Of a stretch of DNA of 64,000 nt, positions 23,901 to 34,892 are shown piece by piece. Below the pieces are notes generated by a model. It was not told where the DNA came from. It did not search any database and was given only the letters and a program-made list of their open reading frames with translations. The translations under genes and the position numbers were made by a program. This DNA is from Blepharisma stoltei. Lineage: Eukaryota > Ciliophora > Heterotrichea > Heterotrichida > Blepharismidae. Location: positions 620,001 through 684,000 of the forward strand of contig CAJZBQ010000025.1 of assembly GCA_914767885.1 (NCBI GenBank). Direction: 5' to 3'. How positions within the stretch are numbered: position 1 is the first letter of the stretch; each line of letters opens with the position of its first letter.

Positions 23901-26900
23901 GCTGGTGGTTAAAGCAGTTCCAAAATCAGGGGAAACAGAAGGCTGCGAGTCTAAACATGCTGCGCCTAGCTTTCCATTCATAAAATTATCTATAAATTTT
24001 AATTTATATAAGATCTTGCATAAATTTCTTTTTGCTTTTATAAGTGAAAATGATTTTTATTTTATCAAAAAAAATGTTATGTCATTAGACTCATTTTCAT
24101 GTCACAATTTCCTGACACAATAAAATTAATTTACCATAGATAAGGAAAATGCAATTTACCAATACATTAAATAATATTTGAAATAAAAATAATTTTTCGG
24201 AGGGTTAAGTTAGAGCTGATAGATACACTTGTCTTACAGCTCACACTTGCAGATGTAACAGTTAAAGTAAATACATATGCCATACCTTCAGCTAGAGAAC
24301 CAGCAGAAAGCGAAAGAGCTGAAAGGTTATTTGGCTCAATTTTCACATTAGATCCAGAAGACTGAGACCAAATAGTAGAAGCCCCAGAGTCCGCTGAGAC
24401 AAGAGCTGAGTATTGATTTTTTGCTTGGCCGTTTACCTTTAAGAAGATCGTCGGAATTTCGACTGAGATATTTGCCTGAAAAATATATTATAATGGTATG
24501 GTGAACCAGCCCACCCTCTTAGCACCTGCATCTAGGGGTAGCTCAGTGACTTGTGGAAGGAGGATGGAGTTCGGTAATGTATTCGGCCGAATTTGTAGAG
24601 ATGGTGCTCAAGGTTAGGCAGGGATATCCCAGCAACACCAGTAAGGCCACTCATGATCAATCGGTAAGTTTCCCAGCTAGATACCGGCGTTTGGTCCTAA
24701 CTAGAAAATCCGATTTTTTAAATTTTCTGGATGCTGAACCCTGCTGACGCACAGGATAGTGGCCCAGTGAATCTGGATTACTGTTAGAGAGAACAAACAC
24801 TCGTCCGTAATGAACAATACAGCGAGAGGGCTGTGCTCGGATTGGCAAGCAGTCTGTAGATCTATACTGGAGATGAATGTGGCCTTCGGGCCTACGGAAG
24901 CTTCTATAATCTTAATTAAGTTAAGATGTTTGCCTGAATATTTAAAATATTGAGCGTTATTGTATAGCTTGCTGTTCTAGTATCCTTAGAGACCGTACAA
25001 GTTAAATCCCACTTCACTCCTTTCGTCAGTTTTTCTTTAGAAATAGTCAAGCTCTTATCCTTTTGTCCAGAAAGGAATGAAGCCACTGAGCAGTCCGTCC
25101 CATCTATATGATTGCTGCAAGTCCACTTATACCCAAGAGGAACCTTTGAATCAGGATCATCCGGGTCTTTAGACCCATTTGCGTTAACAGTAAAGTCCTT
25201 ATTTCCATTAATATCCCCGCTGCCCGTGGATAATTGAATGAAAAGAGGTGACGAAGCCACTGTAATAGAAATACTAGCACTCCCCATAACTAGAGCTCCA
25301 GCATTATTTTGAGTAGCAGTTGCAGTAAATACATATGGACCGCCTGGAGACAACAAGTTACTTGAAATTGATAACTTTTGTGTATTGGAGCTAGAAGCAA
25401 GATTAGACGCTGCAGCACTGACTGGCCCCGATGTATAAGACCATTTTCAAGAAATTGTACTTGTGGATCCTCCACAGACAGCTGTAACCCAAGCTTTCAC
25501 GTTTCTAGAGTTTGAGGCTTTCATTGAAATGGTATCTCCTGAGTCAAAAGAAACAGTCAGCACCTCTTGAGGAGAAATAGTAGTTGTCTGAGATGCAGAA
25601 TCTGTTAGGCCAAAGACATTTGTAACTTGAACAGTCACTGTCAATGAGGAACTTATACTGGATTTATCAATTGAAATAGAAGATCCTGACTGTGCGTCTA
25701 AAAATGTTTTTAAGCTTGAAATTGTTGAGCTTCATTTATATCTCAAAATAGAACCATAACTCCCAGTTGACTTGCCAGCTGAGTAAACAAGTGGGTCATT
25801 ATTGCAGCTAAGGGAGACTGAATCTGGTCCTGATAGCTTGGCAACTGGGCTTGGAGTTGTGGGCATAGAAATACTTATGCTTAGCGGCTGATAATTATTG
25901 GTACAGTCATCTTGTGAATTTTTAACAATTCATGTGCCATCTAGATTTATTGTGGAGCTTCTAAGGCTAAATCCACTTCCCAAAATAATTTTAAGAGTCT
26001 TAGAATCTGACCAAGAGCATAGTGGGTTGCTTCCCATCAATTGAAGAGTGTCATAAGTCAAAACCTTGTTGCAGGAAGAATCTATTGTGGTATCTATTGG
26101 GACTTTGAATGATATTGTAACAAATGCGTATGATGGGCTGTATGCTGCTGATAAAACATCAGCAGGAGCCAAATACTTTTTACAGGATATACATTTGTTA
26201 TAGGATAAAGAGTACCCAGAATTGCAGACACAGCTTTTTGATGCTGAATCATATGAAGAATTCGCTGTGCAGGCACAAGTAGAACCAGTTAGCTCTGCAT
26301 TTGTGATGCATGCAGTGCAGTTTTGCCCATTAGAAATAGAACAAGAAGTGCAAAGATCATTGCAGGTTGCTACACAATCGTTATTTGTATTTAAAGAAAA
26401 GCCACTATTGCAAGAGCATATTCCATTTGACCCTTTTGCAGCATTATTTTTGCAAGTTAAACAATTTGTTAAAGAGTCGCAAAATAATAAAATGGCTTGG
26501 TTTGGAATTAGCCCGCCCTTATCAATTTTATTGTTATAGGGTTTATTTTTCCAGGTGAACCTTCATTAACAAATATGGATTATTGCATAATGTAAACCAT
26601 TTGGGCCAAAGAAAAGGAGGCATATGATTTCACTGCTTGGCACACCCGAGGAGGGTGACCCTCAACGAGGTCAATGCCATCAGGAAAGGCTTTCTGGACC
26701 TTTTCGGTCATCTTCTGGAAGGCTTATCTGGAGCAAGATGACTGTCACCATCAAACAGCTGGGTTTTTAAAAGGGGGGCTCGCCGTCCTGCGGAAGAAGG
26801 TATCACTATAATTACCTAATTAATCGCAACCTTTAAAGAGTCGCAGGTTACACAAGAAGCCGGACATAGGGAGCACGCCCCATTATCTGGTGCATATCCA

Positions 26901-29900
26901 CTTTTACATATGCATTTTTTCGTGCTAGAGTCCAAATCAGCATTTATAACGCAACTAGAGCATATCTGTGCTGAAGAGCAATTATCGCATTGGTTAGTGC
27001 AAGCTTTACAAGTTGTGGAATCTAAATAGTAGCCATCGATACACCCCTTACAAGCTGTAGCTGAATTGCATGAAGAGCATGGGCTTATGCATGCTGCACA
27101 AGTGTCTTGGTCATTTAAGTAAAATCCAGTATTGCAGGCACATAGAAGAGCTGTAGTATCAAAAGAAGTATTGGTATCAGTACATGTGCAGGTACCTGCA
27201 TTTGAGTCAAAAGTCATATGGGTTGAATCCTCGCAAGCAGTACAAGAAGTAGCTGAATTTAAGCATGAAGAGCATGGTGCGATGCATGCAGTGCAAGTAT
27301 TTTGGTCATTTGAATAAAATCCTGTATTACACGTGCATAGAAGGGTAGCAGTATCAAAAGAAGCATTGGAATCAGAGCATGTGCACGTTCCTGCAGCTGA
27401 GTCAAAGGTCATATGAGTTGAATCTTCACAAGCAGTACAAAAAGTAGCTGAATTGCATGAAGAGCACGGACTTGTACATGCAGTGCAAGCGCCTTGGTCA
27501 TTTAAGTAAAATCCTGTGCTGCAGGTACATTTAAGAGACGCTTCATCAAAAGAAGCATTGGAATCAGAGCACGTGCATGCTCCTGCAGCTGAGTCAAAAG
27601 TCATATGAGTTGAATCTTCACAGGCAGTACAAAAGGCAGCTGAATTGCATGAAGAGCATGGCGCTGTGCATGCAGTGCAGGTGTCTTGATCATTTAACTC
27701 CCCCCCCCCCCTCCGTGAGCGAACAAAAAAATTTTGTTCGCTCACGGAGGGGGGTTAATTTTTTTTTTAAAAAAAATTTTTATATATAAATTTTATAAAA
27801 AATATTTTTTTCGAAAATTTAAAAAAAATCCTAATTTGCAAAAATTGGGAAGCAAATATTAATTTAATTTGCAAAATTTATGTTTTAAAACGCAATTTGT
27901 TTAAAATTAAACAGAATTAGCTCTAGATTTCATTATACTAATTATCACTTATATATCAAATTTTTTTCCATTAAAATTTTTTCTATTAAAAAAATTTTTG
28001 TTCACTCACGGAGGGTGGGTTTTTGGTCAAAAAATGGCGATTTTTCTAATGGTTTTGTTCGCTCACGGAGGGGGGGGGGGGAGTAAGTAAAATCCTGTGC
28101 TGCAGGTACATTTAAGAGACGCTTCATCAAAAGAAGCATGACTATCTGTGCATATGCATGTCCCTGCAGCTGACTCCCCCCCCCCTTTAAATTGAAACAA
28201 AAAATTTTGTTTCAATTTAAAGGGGTTAAGAAAATTTTTTTATAAAAAAAATTTATATATAAAAATTTTTTTCAGAGATAAAATTTTATAGAAAATAAAT
28301 TATACAATAAATTGAACAATTGGACAAAATAGAGTTTAATTTCTAAATCTTATATGTTTGAAGCATATTAAATAGGGTATTAACGTATTTACATATAAAG
28401 TAATGATTTTTACCTATAAAATTTTTTATTATAATAAAATTTTGTTTCAATTTAAAGGGGGGGTAATTTCCCAAAAAAGTAGGAATTTTACCTATATTTT
28501 GTTTCAATTTAAGGGGGGGGGGGAGTGAGTCAAAAGTCATATGAGTTGAATCTTCACAGGCAGTACAAAAAGTAGCTGAATTCGAGCACGAAGAGCATGG
28601 CGCGGTGCATGCTGCACAAGTGTCTTGGTCATTTAAGTAAAAACCTGTGCTGCAGGTACATTTAAGAGACGCTGCATCAAAAGAAGCATGGCTATCTGCA
28701 CATATGCATGTTCCTGCAGCTGAGTCAAAAGTCATATGGCTTGCATCTTCACAGGCAGTACAAAAGGCAGCTGAATTGCATGAAGAACATGGCGCTGTGC
28801 ATGCAGTACAAGTGTCTTGGTCATTTAAGTAAAATCCTGTATTGCAAACACATTTAAGAGTCGTAGTATATCTAAGGAAAGCTTATAGCCTAACTGTGTA
28901 ATTTTATAGAGCTGGCAAGCCAAGAGATTGAGCTTTTTGCTGTATAATGCCATAGAGCAGGCTATATGCCTTTTTAAGGTATATCAAAAGAAGCCTTGAC
29001 ATCAGTACATGTACATGTTCCTGCTGCTGAATCATACGTCATATGGGTTTCATCTTGACATGTAGTACAAAAAGTAGCTGAATTACATGAAGAGCATGGA
29101 GCTGTGCATGCAGTACAAACTTCTTGGTCATTTAAGAAAAATCCTGCATTACAGACACATTTAAGAGATGCGGTATCAAAAGAAGCATTGGTATCAGTGC
29201 ATGTGCATGCTTTTGTGCCTGCATCATAAGTCATATGAGTAGAATCGTCGCATTCATCACAATCTGTAGCTACCGTGGAGCATGTAGAGCAGGGATGTTG
29301 ACAATCAGCACAATCTCCTGTATCTATCTGGTACTTTCCAGGGTCACATGCTGATGGATCCAAGCGTCTTTCTGATTCGTTGATATTATTTTTATAAGAA
29401 GCTACTTGATTAAAATTTTGAGCTATTTCAAAGTCTTTTTCCTCTGAATTTCTCCTATTATTTTTATTTTGTCCATCCTTGCTATAAATGATGCTATTTT
29501 TCTGGGTATGTCTATCATCACCTTTACTTTCTATTTTTGCAGAATTTTCCATGTTGTCATTATTTGTAGCATCTTCAATCAGATTCTGGGTGGCTTTGGA
29601 AGTAATCTCTTACTTACTTAATTAATATCACGTTTAAAGTCTCCTACGGGGTAGGCTCACCCCCACCTCTTGATATGTAGGGATCTGAAAGCACAACCTC
29701 CCGGTACCGCCCAGCGCACCACGCACCTCCAGATGATGTCACCGACTTCGACGGCTCATGATGAGCTAATTGCACTTGAACATTGGTTTTCTGCTCAAAA
29801 ACGACTCTCGGCAAAAAGGGAAAACATGCAGCCCGGGACGTAACGCCCAGTTTCACGGAGTTGTCCGAATGGTCTTAAGGACACTGCTGAGTTTCCCCTT

Positions 29901-30304
29901 TTCAACTAACATGCCCTCCTTTCCCATGAAGAAAAAGCCATCCCTGAGATTAGACTTGGGCTAGGCTCCGAACACCACCAGAATTGCTTATCTACAGTTG
30001 CCGTCTATCTCTGGCATGTTAAAACCTTGCCGGATATAATTAAATATGTGCTCGAAGGAAGTCGGCGTAGCCGACCGCGAAGCGCTGAGACACCATGTTT
30101 AATTATTTTGGAAATAATCTCATCGCCAATATCGCCTAATTTCATCTCATTTTCATTAACTTCGCCACCTCCTTGGATCATGGATCTTAAAGTATTTTCA
30201 TATAGGTCAAATTGAGGGTCTTTTATCATGATATTTTCCTCACGCCCGTCACTATAAAGTAGCTGAAAGGCAATAAGAGGTATAAACATGAAAAAGTTGG
30301 CCAT
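20922..30304 (-). CDS. Gene B: polycystin-1-like REJ/GPS multi-pass membrane protein (interrupted germline form)
   Basis: ATG 30304 (signal peptide MANFFMFIPLIAFQLLYSDG) is preferred over ATG 30316 because gene D starts at the equivalent place after GGGTAATAAAA. Order: acidic N-region; Cys-rich repeats ('CTACEDSTHMTFDSAAGTC' type); a 'FKVPIDTTIDSSCNKVLTYD' domain; an REJ-type region ('GSKDPDD', 'YKWTCSNHIDGTDC', 'SKDTRTASYTI'); a GPS/GAIN-like motif ('WGCVYYNETSFKWTESDC' then 'VYHFSMYKL'); one transmembrane helix; a charged loop; then several helices ending 'WGILIEVFIFETIFMIVRYF'. Eleven insertions, once removed, leave 6,099 nt, 2,033 codons, and codon phase agrees across every junction. Homology to the REJ/GPS part of polycystin-1 suggests a surface receptor or channel-associated protein; the exact role is unknown. 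Confidence 0.82.
21116..21330 (-). mobile_element. Insertion d in gene B (8-bp direct repeat)
   Basis: AATGAGTA occurs at 21108-21115 and 21323-21330. The 207 bp between (minus strand: GGGTAATAAAATGGCGATATT... to ...GGCATGGGGAGGCGG) interrupts 'GIAIL' and 'IGSIIGIII'. Removal with one repeat copy (215 bp) restores the helix seen in gene A. The start resembles element c. Confidence 0.75.
21642..22089. mobile_element. 448-bp IES in gene B with a nested MITE remnant
   Basis: Bounded by TAGC at 21638-21641 and 22086-22089. Excision joins 'LIEGHLL' to 'ALGVLYHCPSFS', matching 'LIEGHLVFGLIYYRPIFS' in gene A. A decayed alpha MITE (about 21674-21943, CTCCCTCTTC... to GTTCACTCACGGAAGGGGGG) sits inside. 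Confidence 0.75.
23305..23412. other. 108-bp TA-bounded IES in gene B, site shared with gene A
   Basis: TA at 23303-23304 and 23411-23412. Removal joins 'SYVTSIS' to 'TMTTTLLQNVLGAAYS'. Gene A has a 110-bp IES at the same codon (47121-47230). Confidence 0.8.
23684..23764. other. 81-bp IES in gene B, absent from gene A
   Basis: Direct repeats TATATG at 23684-23689 and 23765-23770. Removal gives 'TQVSYILPQGNNYISVHVCDQL'; gene A is continuous here ('SQISYYMPAGTITILAHVC'). Confidence 0.75.
23969..24207. other. 239-bp TA-bounded IES in gene B, site shared with gene A
   Basis: Removal joins 'SVSISSNL' to 'GAACLDSQPSV'. Gene A has an 81-bp IES at the same codon (47710-47790), so the position is old but length and sequence have diverged. 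Confidence 0.72.
24481..24924 (+). mobile_element. Retroposon-like element b (444 bp) inside gene B
   Basis: Flanked by GATATTTGCCTGAA (24467-24480) and GATGTTTGCCTGAA (24925-24938), one mismatch in 14. The segment is much GC-richer than its host. It begins AATATATTATAATGG and ends CTATAATCTTAATTAAG. Removing it with one repeat copy (458 bp) restores the frame. It contains a TAGCTCAGTGA word resembling a tRNA A box, but no matching B box was found. Confidence 0.85.
26482..26832 (+). mobile_element. Retroposon-like element a (351 bp) inside gene B
   Basis: Flanked by perfect 13-bp repeats TTAAAGAGTCGCA (26469-26481, 26833-26845). The start AATAATAAAATGGCTTGG and following AGCCCGCCCTT align with element b; the end CTATAATTACCTAATTAA also resembles b. 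Removal rejoins 'CVTCDSL' and 'TNCLTC' in the Cys-rich region. Confidence 0.88.
27698..28086 (+). mobile_element. MITE subfamily alpha, 389 bp, TAA duplication, inside gene B exon
   Basis: TAA at 27695-27697 and 28084-28086. Nearly identical to the 7438 copy (same palindromic left end, same two direct motifs on the right, longer G tract). Excision regenerates CATTTAAGTAAAATCC, the sequence in neighbouring repeats of the same gene, so the site is reconstituted exactly. Confidence 0.95.
28174..28528 (+). mobile_element. MITE subfamily gamma, 355 bp, TGA duplication, inside gene B exon
   Basis: TGA at 28171-28173 and 28526-28528. Same architecture, but the core is CTTTAAATTGAAACA. Excision regenerates GCAGCTGAGTCAAAAGTC as in sister repeats. 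No TA dinucleotide is at the boundary. It lies only 87 bp from the alpha copy. Confidence 0.93.
28869..28983. other. 115-bp TA-bounded IES in gene B
   Basis: Interrupts a Cys-rich repeat between 'ASFD' and 'TTTLKCVC'. TATATC words lie at both edges; joining TA 28867-28868 to TA 28982-28983 restores the repeat and the phase. Confidence 0.7.
29610..30106 (-). mobile_element. Retroposon-like element g (497 bp) inside gene B
   Basis: 15-bp flanking repeats TTTGGAAGTAATCTC (29595-29609) and TTTGGAAATAATCTC (30107-30121), one mismatch. GC-rich interior. Read on the minus strand it begins AATAATTAAACATGG and ends TATTAATTAAGTAAG, like elements a and b. Removal joins 'GDIGDEIISK' to 'ATQNLIEDATNN'. 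Confidence 0.85.
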
Positions 30305-30319
30305 TTTATTACCCATTCA

Positions 30320-30720
30320 AAATTTGGTTTAGAAATGCATAAATTGCAGATAATTAGAATTATTAGGACCATAATCATTAGGCTAAACTAAAAATTAAGA
30401 TTGTAAGTGAATTTTCAGGCTTTCACTTTTTTGTGGGTTAATAAGGTTTTTTGATATTTAATGCATTTTAAATTTTAGATTTTTGATTCTTGATGAGCAG
30501 AGGATATTAATTACCTTGATTTTTCAGTAATTATGCTTTGGGCAGATCAGAGACGGCTGGCTAATTGGTGTTCTTGAGATTTTATATGGGTATTATCGTA
30601 ATATTATGGCTTAATTTATTCACCTGATTGTATATTTATTATCTAATTTTTAGTTTTATAGTTTATTTGAAATTAGAAAACTTTAATCTGAAAAGAAATT
30701 AAAAAGCTTTCATCATTTTG
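30320..30720. other. Upstream flank of gene B
   Basis: AT-rich; no gene recognised. Presumably holds the gene B promoter, but I can assign no motif. Confidence 0.4.
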
Positions 30721-30724
30721 CTCA

Positions 30725-31072
30725 CTCCCCCCTCCTCCGTGAGTGAACAAAACCATTAGAAAAATCGCTATTTTTTGCCCAAAAACCCACCCTCCATGAG
30801 TGAACAAAAATTTTTTTATGGAAAAAAAATTTGATATATAAATGATAATTATTATAACGAAATCTAGAGCTAATTCTGTGTTTAATTTTAAACAAATTGC
30901 TTTTTAAAACATAAATTTTATAAATTAAATTAATATTTGCTTTCCAATTTTTGCGAACCAGGATAAAAAAAATGTTTTATAAAATTATATATAAATTTTT
31001 TTAAAAAAAAAAATTAACCCCCCTCCGTGAGTGAACAAAATTTTTTTGTTCACTCACGGAGGGGGGGAGTCA
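30725..31072 (-). mobile_element. MITE subfamily alpha variant, 348 bp, TCA duplication
   Basis: TCA at 30722-30724 and 31070-31072. Reverse orientation, with the tight hairpin on the right. All four core copies read GAGTGAAC rather than GAGCGAAC, so the copies within this element changed together. Intergenic. Confidence 0.92.
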
Positions 31073-31770
31073 ACAATTTTCCTGCTTTATAGGAGATAAT
31101 TCCTATTAAAATTATCCTTACTCGACTTAGTTTCTTCAGATGGAAAGATCTAGAATTGCCAAAAAATTATTGAATTATGTAAAATGCTAAATTATAGCCA
31201 TATACGTCACTAAAAGCTAGATATTAAGCTTAAAAAATAATTATAGATCAAAAGAAGAATTCTTACAAAATTGTCGAAAACAATTGAAGAGTCTTATGTT
31301 TTGAATTTTTCGAAATTTACTAAAAATAAGCCTAAGATTTAGAATCTATATTTTTTATAAATCTCACTGATTTCTTATGCTGATTAGAAGTTTTATGCTG
31401 ATTATACTCCTCTATCTCCCCTAACCGATTTGCATTGTGGTAAAAACACTTTGAAAATATAAATATTTAATAAAACTTTATGCGCATTCAAATGAAATCG
31501 AACATGAAAACAATTAGCGATTATTCTAGGAATTAAAATTTAATTCCATAGGAGTGATTTTACAGTGATTATATGAAAACCGTATTATTTTTAAAAGTAA
31601 ACTCTATCAATTTTAACAATTATTTCAATTGTTATGATACGTAATTCGATTAAAGTGTTAATCTCATAATTTATTTAAGAATTCACTTAATATTAAATAA
31701 TCATTATTTAGGGTATTTATTCATTAATTAGGATCCCATTTACTATCTAAATCTTAATACTTATTTGCAG
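31073..31770. other. AT-rich intergenic stretch
   Basis: No supported gene or repeat found. Confidence 0.5.
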
Positions 31771-31773
31771 CTT

Positions 31774-32334
31774 TTATTTTCTCTTTGCTAATTTCCGATC
31801 CCTATATTCTTCATAACTTTCATATCTTACGCTTTTCTTATAATGCTTATCAAATTCATACTCTTCGCGCAGCCTTTTTTCAGTTTCTTTAATCCTTTCT
31901 ATATACTCAGCAAAGGTCTCATTATTTCCATCCTTTCCGCTATCAAGCCTCTGATCTATCGTATCAATTTTACCCTTTGGAGGGTTCAATAGCTCAGGCT
32001 TGTTTAATAAATCGTATTTTATTGCAATTTCTTTTAAAAAATTACGATTTTTGAGGAGAACTGGGATTGTTATAGAGCGGTAGCATAATATAAATGTGCA
32101 GGATCTTCAAAAGATAGGGTAAAAAAAATCAGGAATAGGAATATAATAAGCAACAGCTATTGATATAGGAGCACCAATAAATCTAACACACATGCTGGAT
32201 ATGTGACGAGAACTTATTTCTGCTTGTTCTTTTCTGGTTATGACACCTTTTTTGGCTCTAGAAAGAGCTCGCGTGTAAAAAATAGCATTTGGGTCTTTCA
32301 TTCCAAAAAAGACAGCTTCAAGAACTCTACTCAT
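31774..32334 (-). CDS. Gene E: unknown 186-aa protein
   Basis: A single 561-nt frame with one in-frame TGA (32107-32109), read as Trp in 'FFYPIFWRSCTF'. The middle (about residues 50-95) is hydrophobic ('MCVRFIGAPISIAVAYYIPIPDFFYPIF'-like, then 'CTFILCYRSITIPVLL') and could cross or lie on a membrane. The C-terminal third is highly charged and helical ('YIERIKETEKRLREEYEFD', 'YEEYRDRKLAKRK'), probably coiled. No signal peptide and no IES. Size and layout recall small mitochondrial membrane-complex subunits, but I do not recognise the family. Confidence 0.7.
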
Positions 32335-32900
32335 TATAAAATTGTTATAAAATAATGGGAATTTGCAAACCTAAATAAATTAAGAATATAAAAATAAATT
32401 ATTTACTTGTGAATAATAACTAAAATATATTGAACTTTTTATTAGTTTTTTAATATAAGAAATAGATGGTTTAGTTAAGATGAGGATATATAAAAATATC
32501 AAGCCAATTTAATTTCAATATGAAACCACTATAAAATTTTAAGCCTTATCCAGATATATAGTCTGTTGCGAGCGAAAAACTTGCAGATGATGGGGAGCGA
32601 GAAATAACCCATTCGATTCCCTACTAAATTCCTGATGATACTCTATCTATTTTAATTTATTGAGGAAAAGCACACATTAGGCAATTTTACTTTTAGAAAG
32701 AACTGATGTAGGAACTTATATCCCAAAAATCAATAATTACAGGTATAGATTTATAATGTTTAGCGTTTCTATCTGCTATTTTATGTATATATGCCAAGCT
32801 TGAGAGATTTAGGTTTTTGTCCAAGAACTTTTGAAAAATTAAATCTCATAATAAAAAATATTTATATTAATTCGGCTCAACAAGAGACTCTAAGGATAGT
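32335..32900. other. Upstream flank of gene E
   Basis: AT-rich, no open frame of note; nothing recognised. Confidence 0.45.
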
Positions 32901-32911
32901 GGCTTAGAAGA

Positions 32912-33770
32912 GACACAAATAAAATGGTGAAGTCACCGAATGCCAGGGCTATCTCTGGCAAATGTTAACAAGACAAGCGAGTTTTGACCTCAGTTTAGCA
33001 AGCCTTGTCTGAAGGCTTTTCTTGGATACGATATTAAGCAATATTAAGATTAAGATTAAAGAGCTTAAAGTCTTCTAGATTTGATGAAATCCATACGCTT
33101 GCAACCATCAGAATCTGCTTGCGGAGGTGTCCAGTCGCCTAAACCCTACTCAACAGCAGTCTACTACGGACTTGATATCAATGGGTTAAAAAGACTCCTC
33201 TTGCTTCACATCTTGCGGATGGATGCTATGGAGGCGAAGATTAGCCTGATGCCTCCAGCCAGCCAACTTGATAGAAAAAGACGCTCGGGAAAAAACAACC
33301 AGGAAAACAACCCGTGGCCAACAGCCATCCGGATAGCTAATACCTGGACTGGAATTGCTGCCAGCTAACTCCCAAGATTTTCTCACCCCATAAAGCCACT
33401 CTATGCAAGCCCAGGGTTATTATTAAAGGGTCAGACCTTAGTTTAGGCTATAAAGCCATTTTAGCTCCAAAATTGGTGAGTTATCGAGGACATATAGCCC
33501 AGGGCCTACTTAAGATCGCCTTGAGCTAAATTTTTCCGCCTCAGCCAATCGGGTTCAGTTGCCAAACCTACTCCGCAAGTTGGTAAGTGCCAATATATTT
33601 TCACTTGCCAGCTTGTGACAACTGATATTGCCCGAGCCAACCCCGCAAATTAAGGAGGCAATGCAGCCCAGGGCGATGCAAGGCAGGCCCTGAGCCATAA
33701 TCATCTCCTCCACATATTAATTACAAAATTAAATAAGGAAACGATACCTTTTAATCTAAATCCTGAAGGG
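32912..33770 (+). mobile_element. Retroposon-like element h (859 bp)
   Basis: Flanked by GGCTTAGAAGA at 32901-32911 and 33771-33781. GC-richer interior. It begins with AAATAAAATGGTGAAG and has CTATCTCTGGCA, also found in element g; it ends with ATATTAATTACAAAATT. A 95-codon plus-strand frame (33081-33368) shows nothing recognisable. The longest member here and possibly nearest to full length. Confidence 0.65.
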
Positions 33771-33781
33771 GGCTTAGAAGA

Positions 33782-34150
33782 ATTGAGTGAAGTCTAGTTG
33801 TGGTAGCAGCAGAAATAATAAGCTGGAGCTAGATAATAATATGACCCTTTTTACTTAGCGAAAGAAGCCAACAAAAATCGCAATAATCAGACATAAATCA
33901 TATTATATCAAATTTTTTGAGGAGGCCAATCAGCTAGCAGGAGCCAAAAGTGCTATAGGATGAATATTTATTTTTTCTTTTTAATTTAATTAACAATTCT
34001 CTTCAATTGCTCAATTATTAAGCAGCAATTAAATAAAAATTAAAATAAGCATATCCTCTCAAAGTAACAAAATTTCTAGGTATATTCCTAGCTAAATCTC
34101 CATTCTAGACTAATAAAAATCCCATTTTCACGCTTTTAAAAATTTTTTAA
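33782..34150. other. Intergenic, upstream of the methyltransferase-like gene
   Basis: AT-rich, no gene seen. Confidence 0.45.
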
Positions 34151-34867
34151 ATGTCATTAATCTCCCTATTTGTCCTCTTTTTTGTAACCAACTATCTTGT
34201 AGAAGCCCAAACTTACACCTTACGAAGCTCTCCCAACCCTGACCTTGAAAAATTTGGAGACTATTCCGACACCCTCATAAGAACAGCTATATTTTCCTCT
34301 TTGTCTGGAAGAATCCCAAAAACTGATAAAAGGTACAATAGCTACGCAGAGGCCTTAAAACTGATGGCAGACCGCAATTCCTTTACTCTTATAGAACTTG
34401 GGACTGCCCGTGAAGGAGAAGGCAGTTGTGGAGGCGACGGATGTTCGACCCCAATTTTTGCACATTTTTCTTTTCTTACAGGGAGACACTTTACATCAAT
34501 CGATATCAGTGAGAAAAATTGTGAAAGAGCAAGGGAAGCAATAAGGCTTTATGCTGATAACGCACAAGTTATAAAAAGTGACTCAGTGGAGTACTTAAAA
34601 GAATATAAAAGGCCAATTGATTTTTTGTATTTGGATAGTGTAGATTATGATTTTAGAAATCCGAGGGTATCACAGGAACAAAATTTAAAAGAAATTAAGG
34701 CTGCTTATGAGAATTTACATAAATATTCGATTATTTTGATGGATGATTGTACACTTCCCGGAGGAGGAAAATGCAAGCTGGCAGCTAATTTTTTATTGGA
34801 AAATGGGTGGGAAAAGCTAGTTGATTCTTATCAGATAATCTTTATACACTCAACAAGCATTCTATAG
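34151..34867 (+). CDS. Secreted class I SAM methyltransferase-like protein
   Basis: 238 aa, uninterrupted, TAG stop. Residues 1-19 (MSLISLFVLFFVTNYLVEA) form a signal peptide. A Rossmann-type methyltransferase core follows: motif I 'FTLIELGTAREGEG' (about 76-89), 'HFTSIDISEKNC' with the acidic residue after strand 2, 'AQVIKSDSVEYL', then 'IDFLYLDSVDYD' as the strand 4 Asp motif and 'SIILMDDCTLPGGGKC'. This layout fits the Methyltransf_24 / O-methyltransferase-like superfamily. Residues 'GSCGGDGCSTP' form an insertion that may be disulphide-bonded. Substrate unknown; secretion or a lumenal site is inferred. The gene ends 25 bp from the convergent gene F. Confidence 0.75.
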   Translation: MSLISLFVLFFVTNYLVEAQTYTLRSSPNPDLEKFGDYSDTLIRTAIFSSLSGRIPKTDKRYNSYAEALKLMADRNSFTLIELGTAREGEGSCGGDGCSTPIFAHFSFLTGRHFTSIDISEKNCERAREAIRLYADNAQVIKSDSVEYLKEYKRPIDFLYLDSVDYDFRNPRVSQEQNLKEIKAAYENLHKYSIILMDDCTLPGGGKCKLAANFLLENGWEKLVDSYQIIFIHSTSIL

Positions 34868-34892
34868 GGAAATCTAGAAATAAATTAATATT

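Noticed and set aside
24530-24560. tRNA-like A box (TAGCTCAGTGA) in element b
   Set aside because: No B box (GGTTCGA..CC) or cloverleaf could be found downstream, so no tRNA gene or clear tRNA-derived SINE is claimed.
29644-33368. Open frames within GC-rich segments (29644-29964, 33081-33386)
   Set aside because: They lie inside retroposon-like elements g and h and show no recognisable domain; GC-richer DNA simply has fewer stops.
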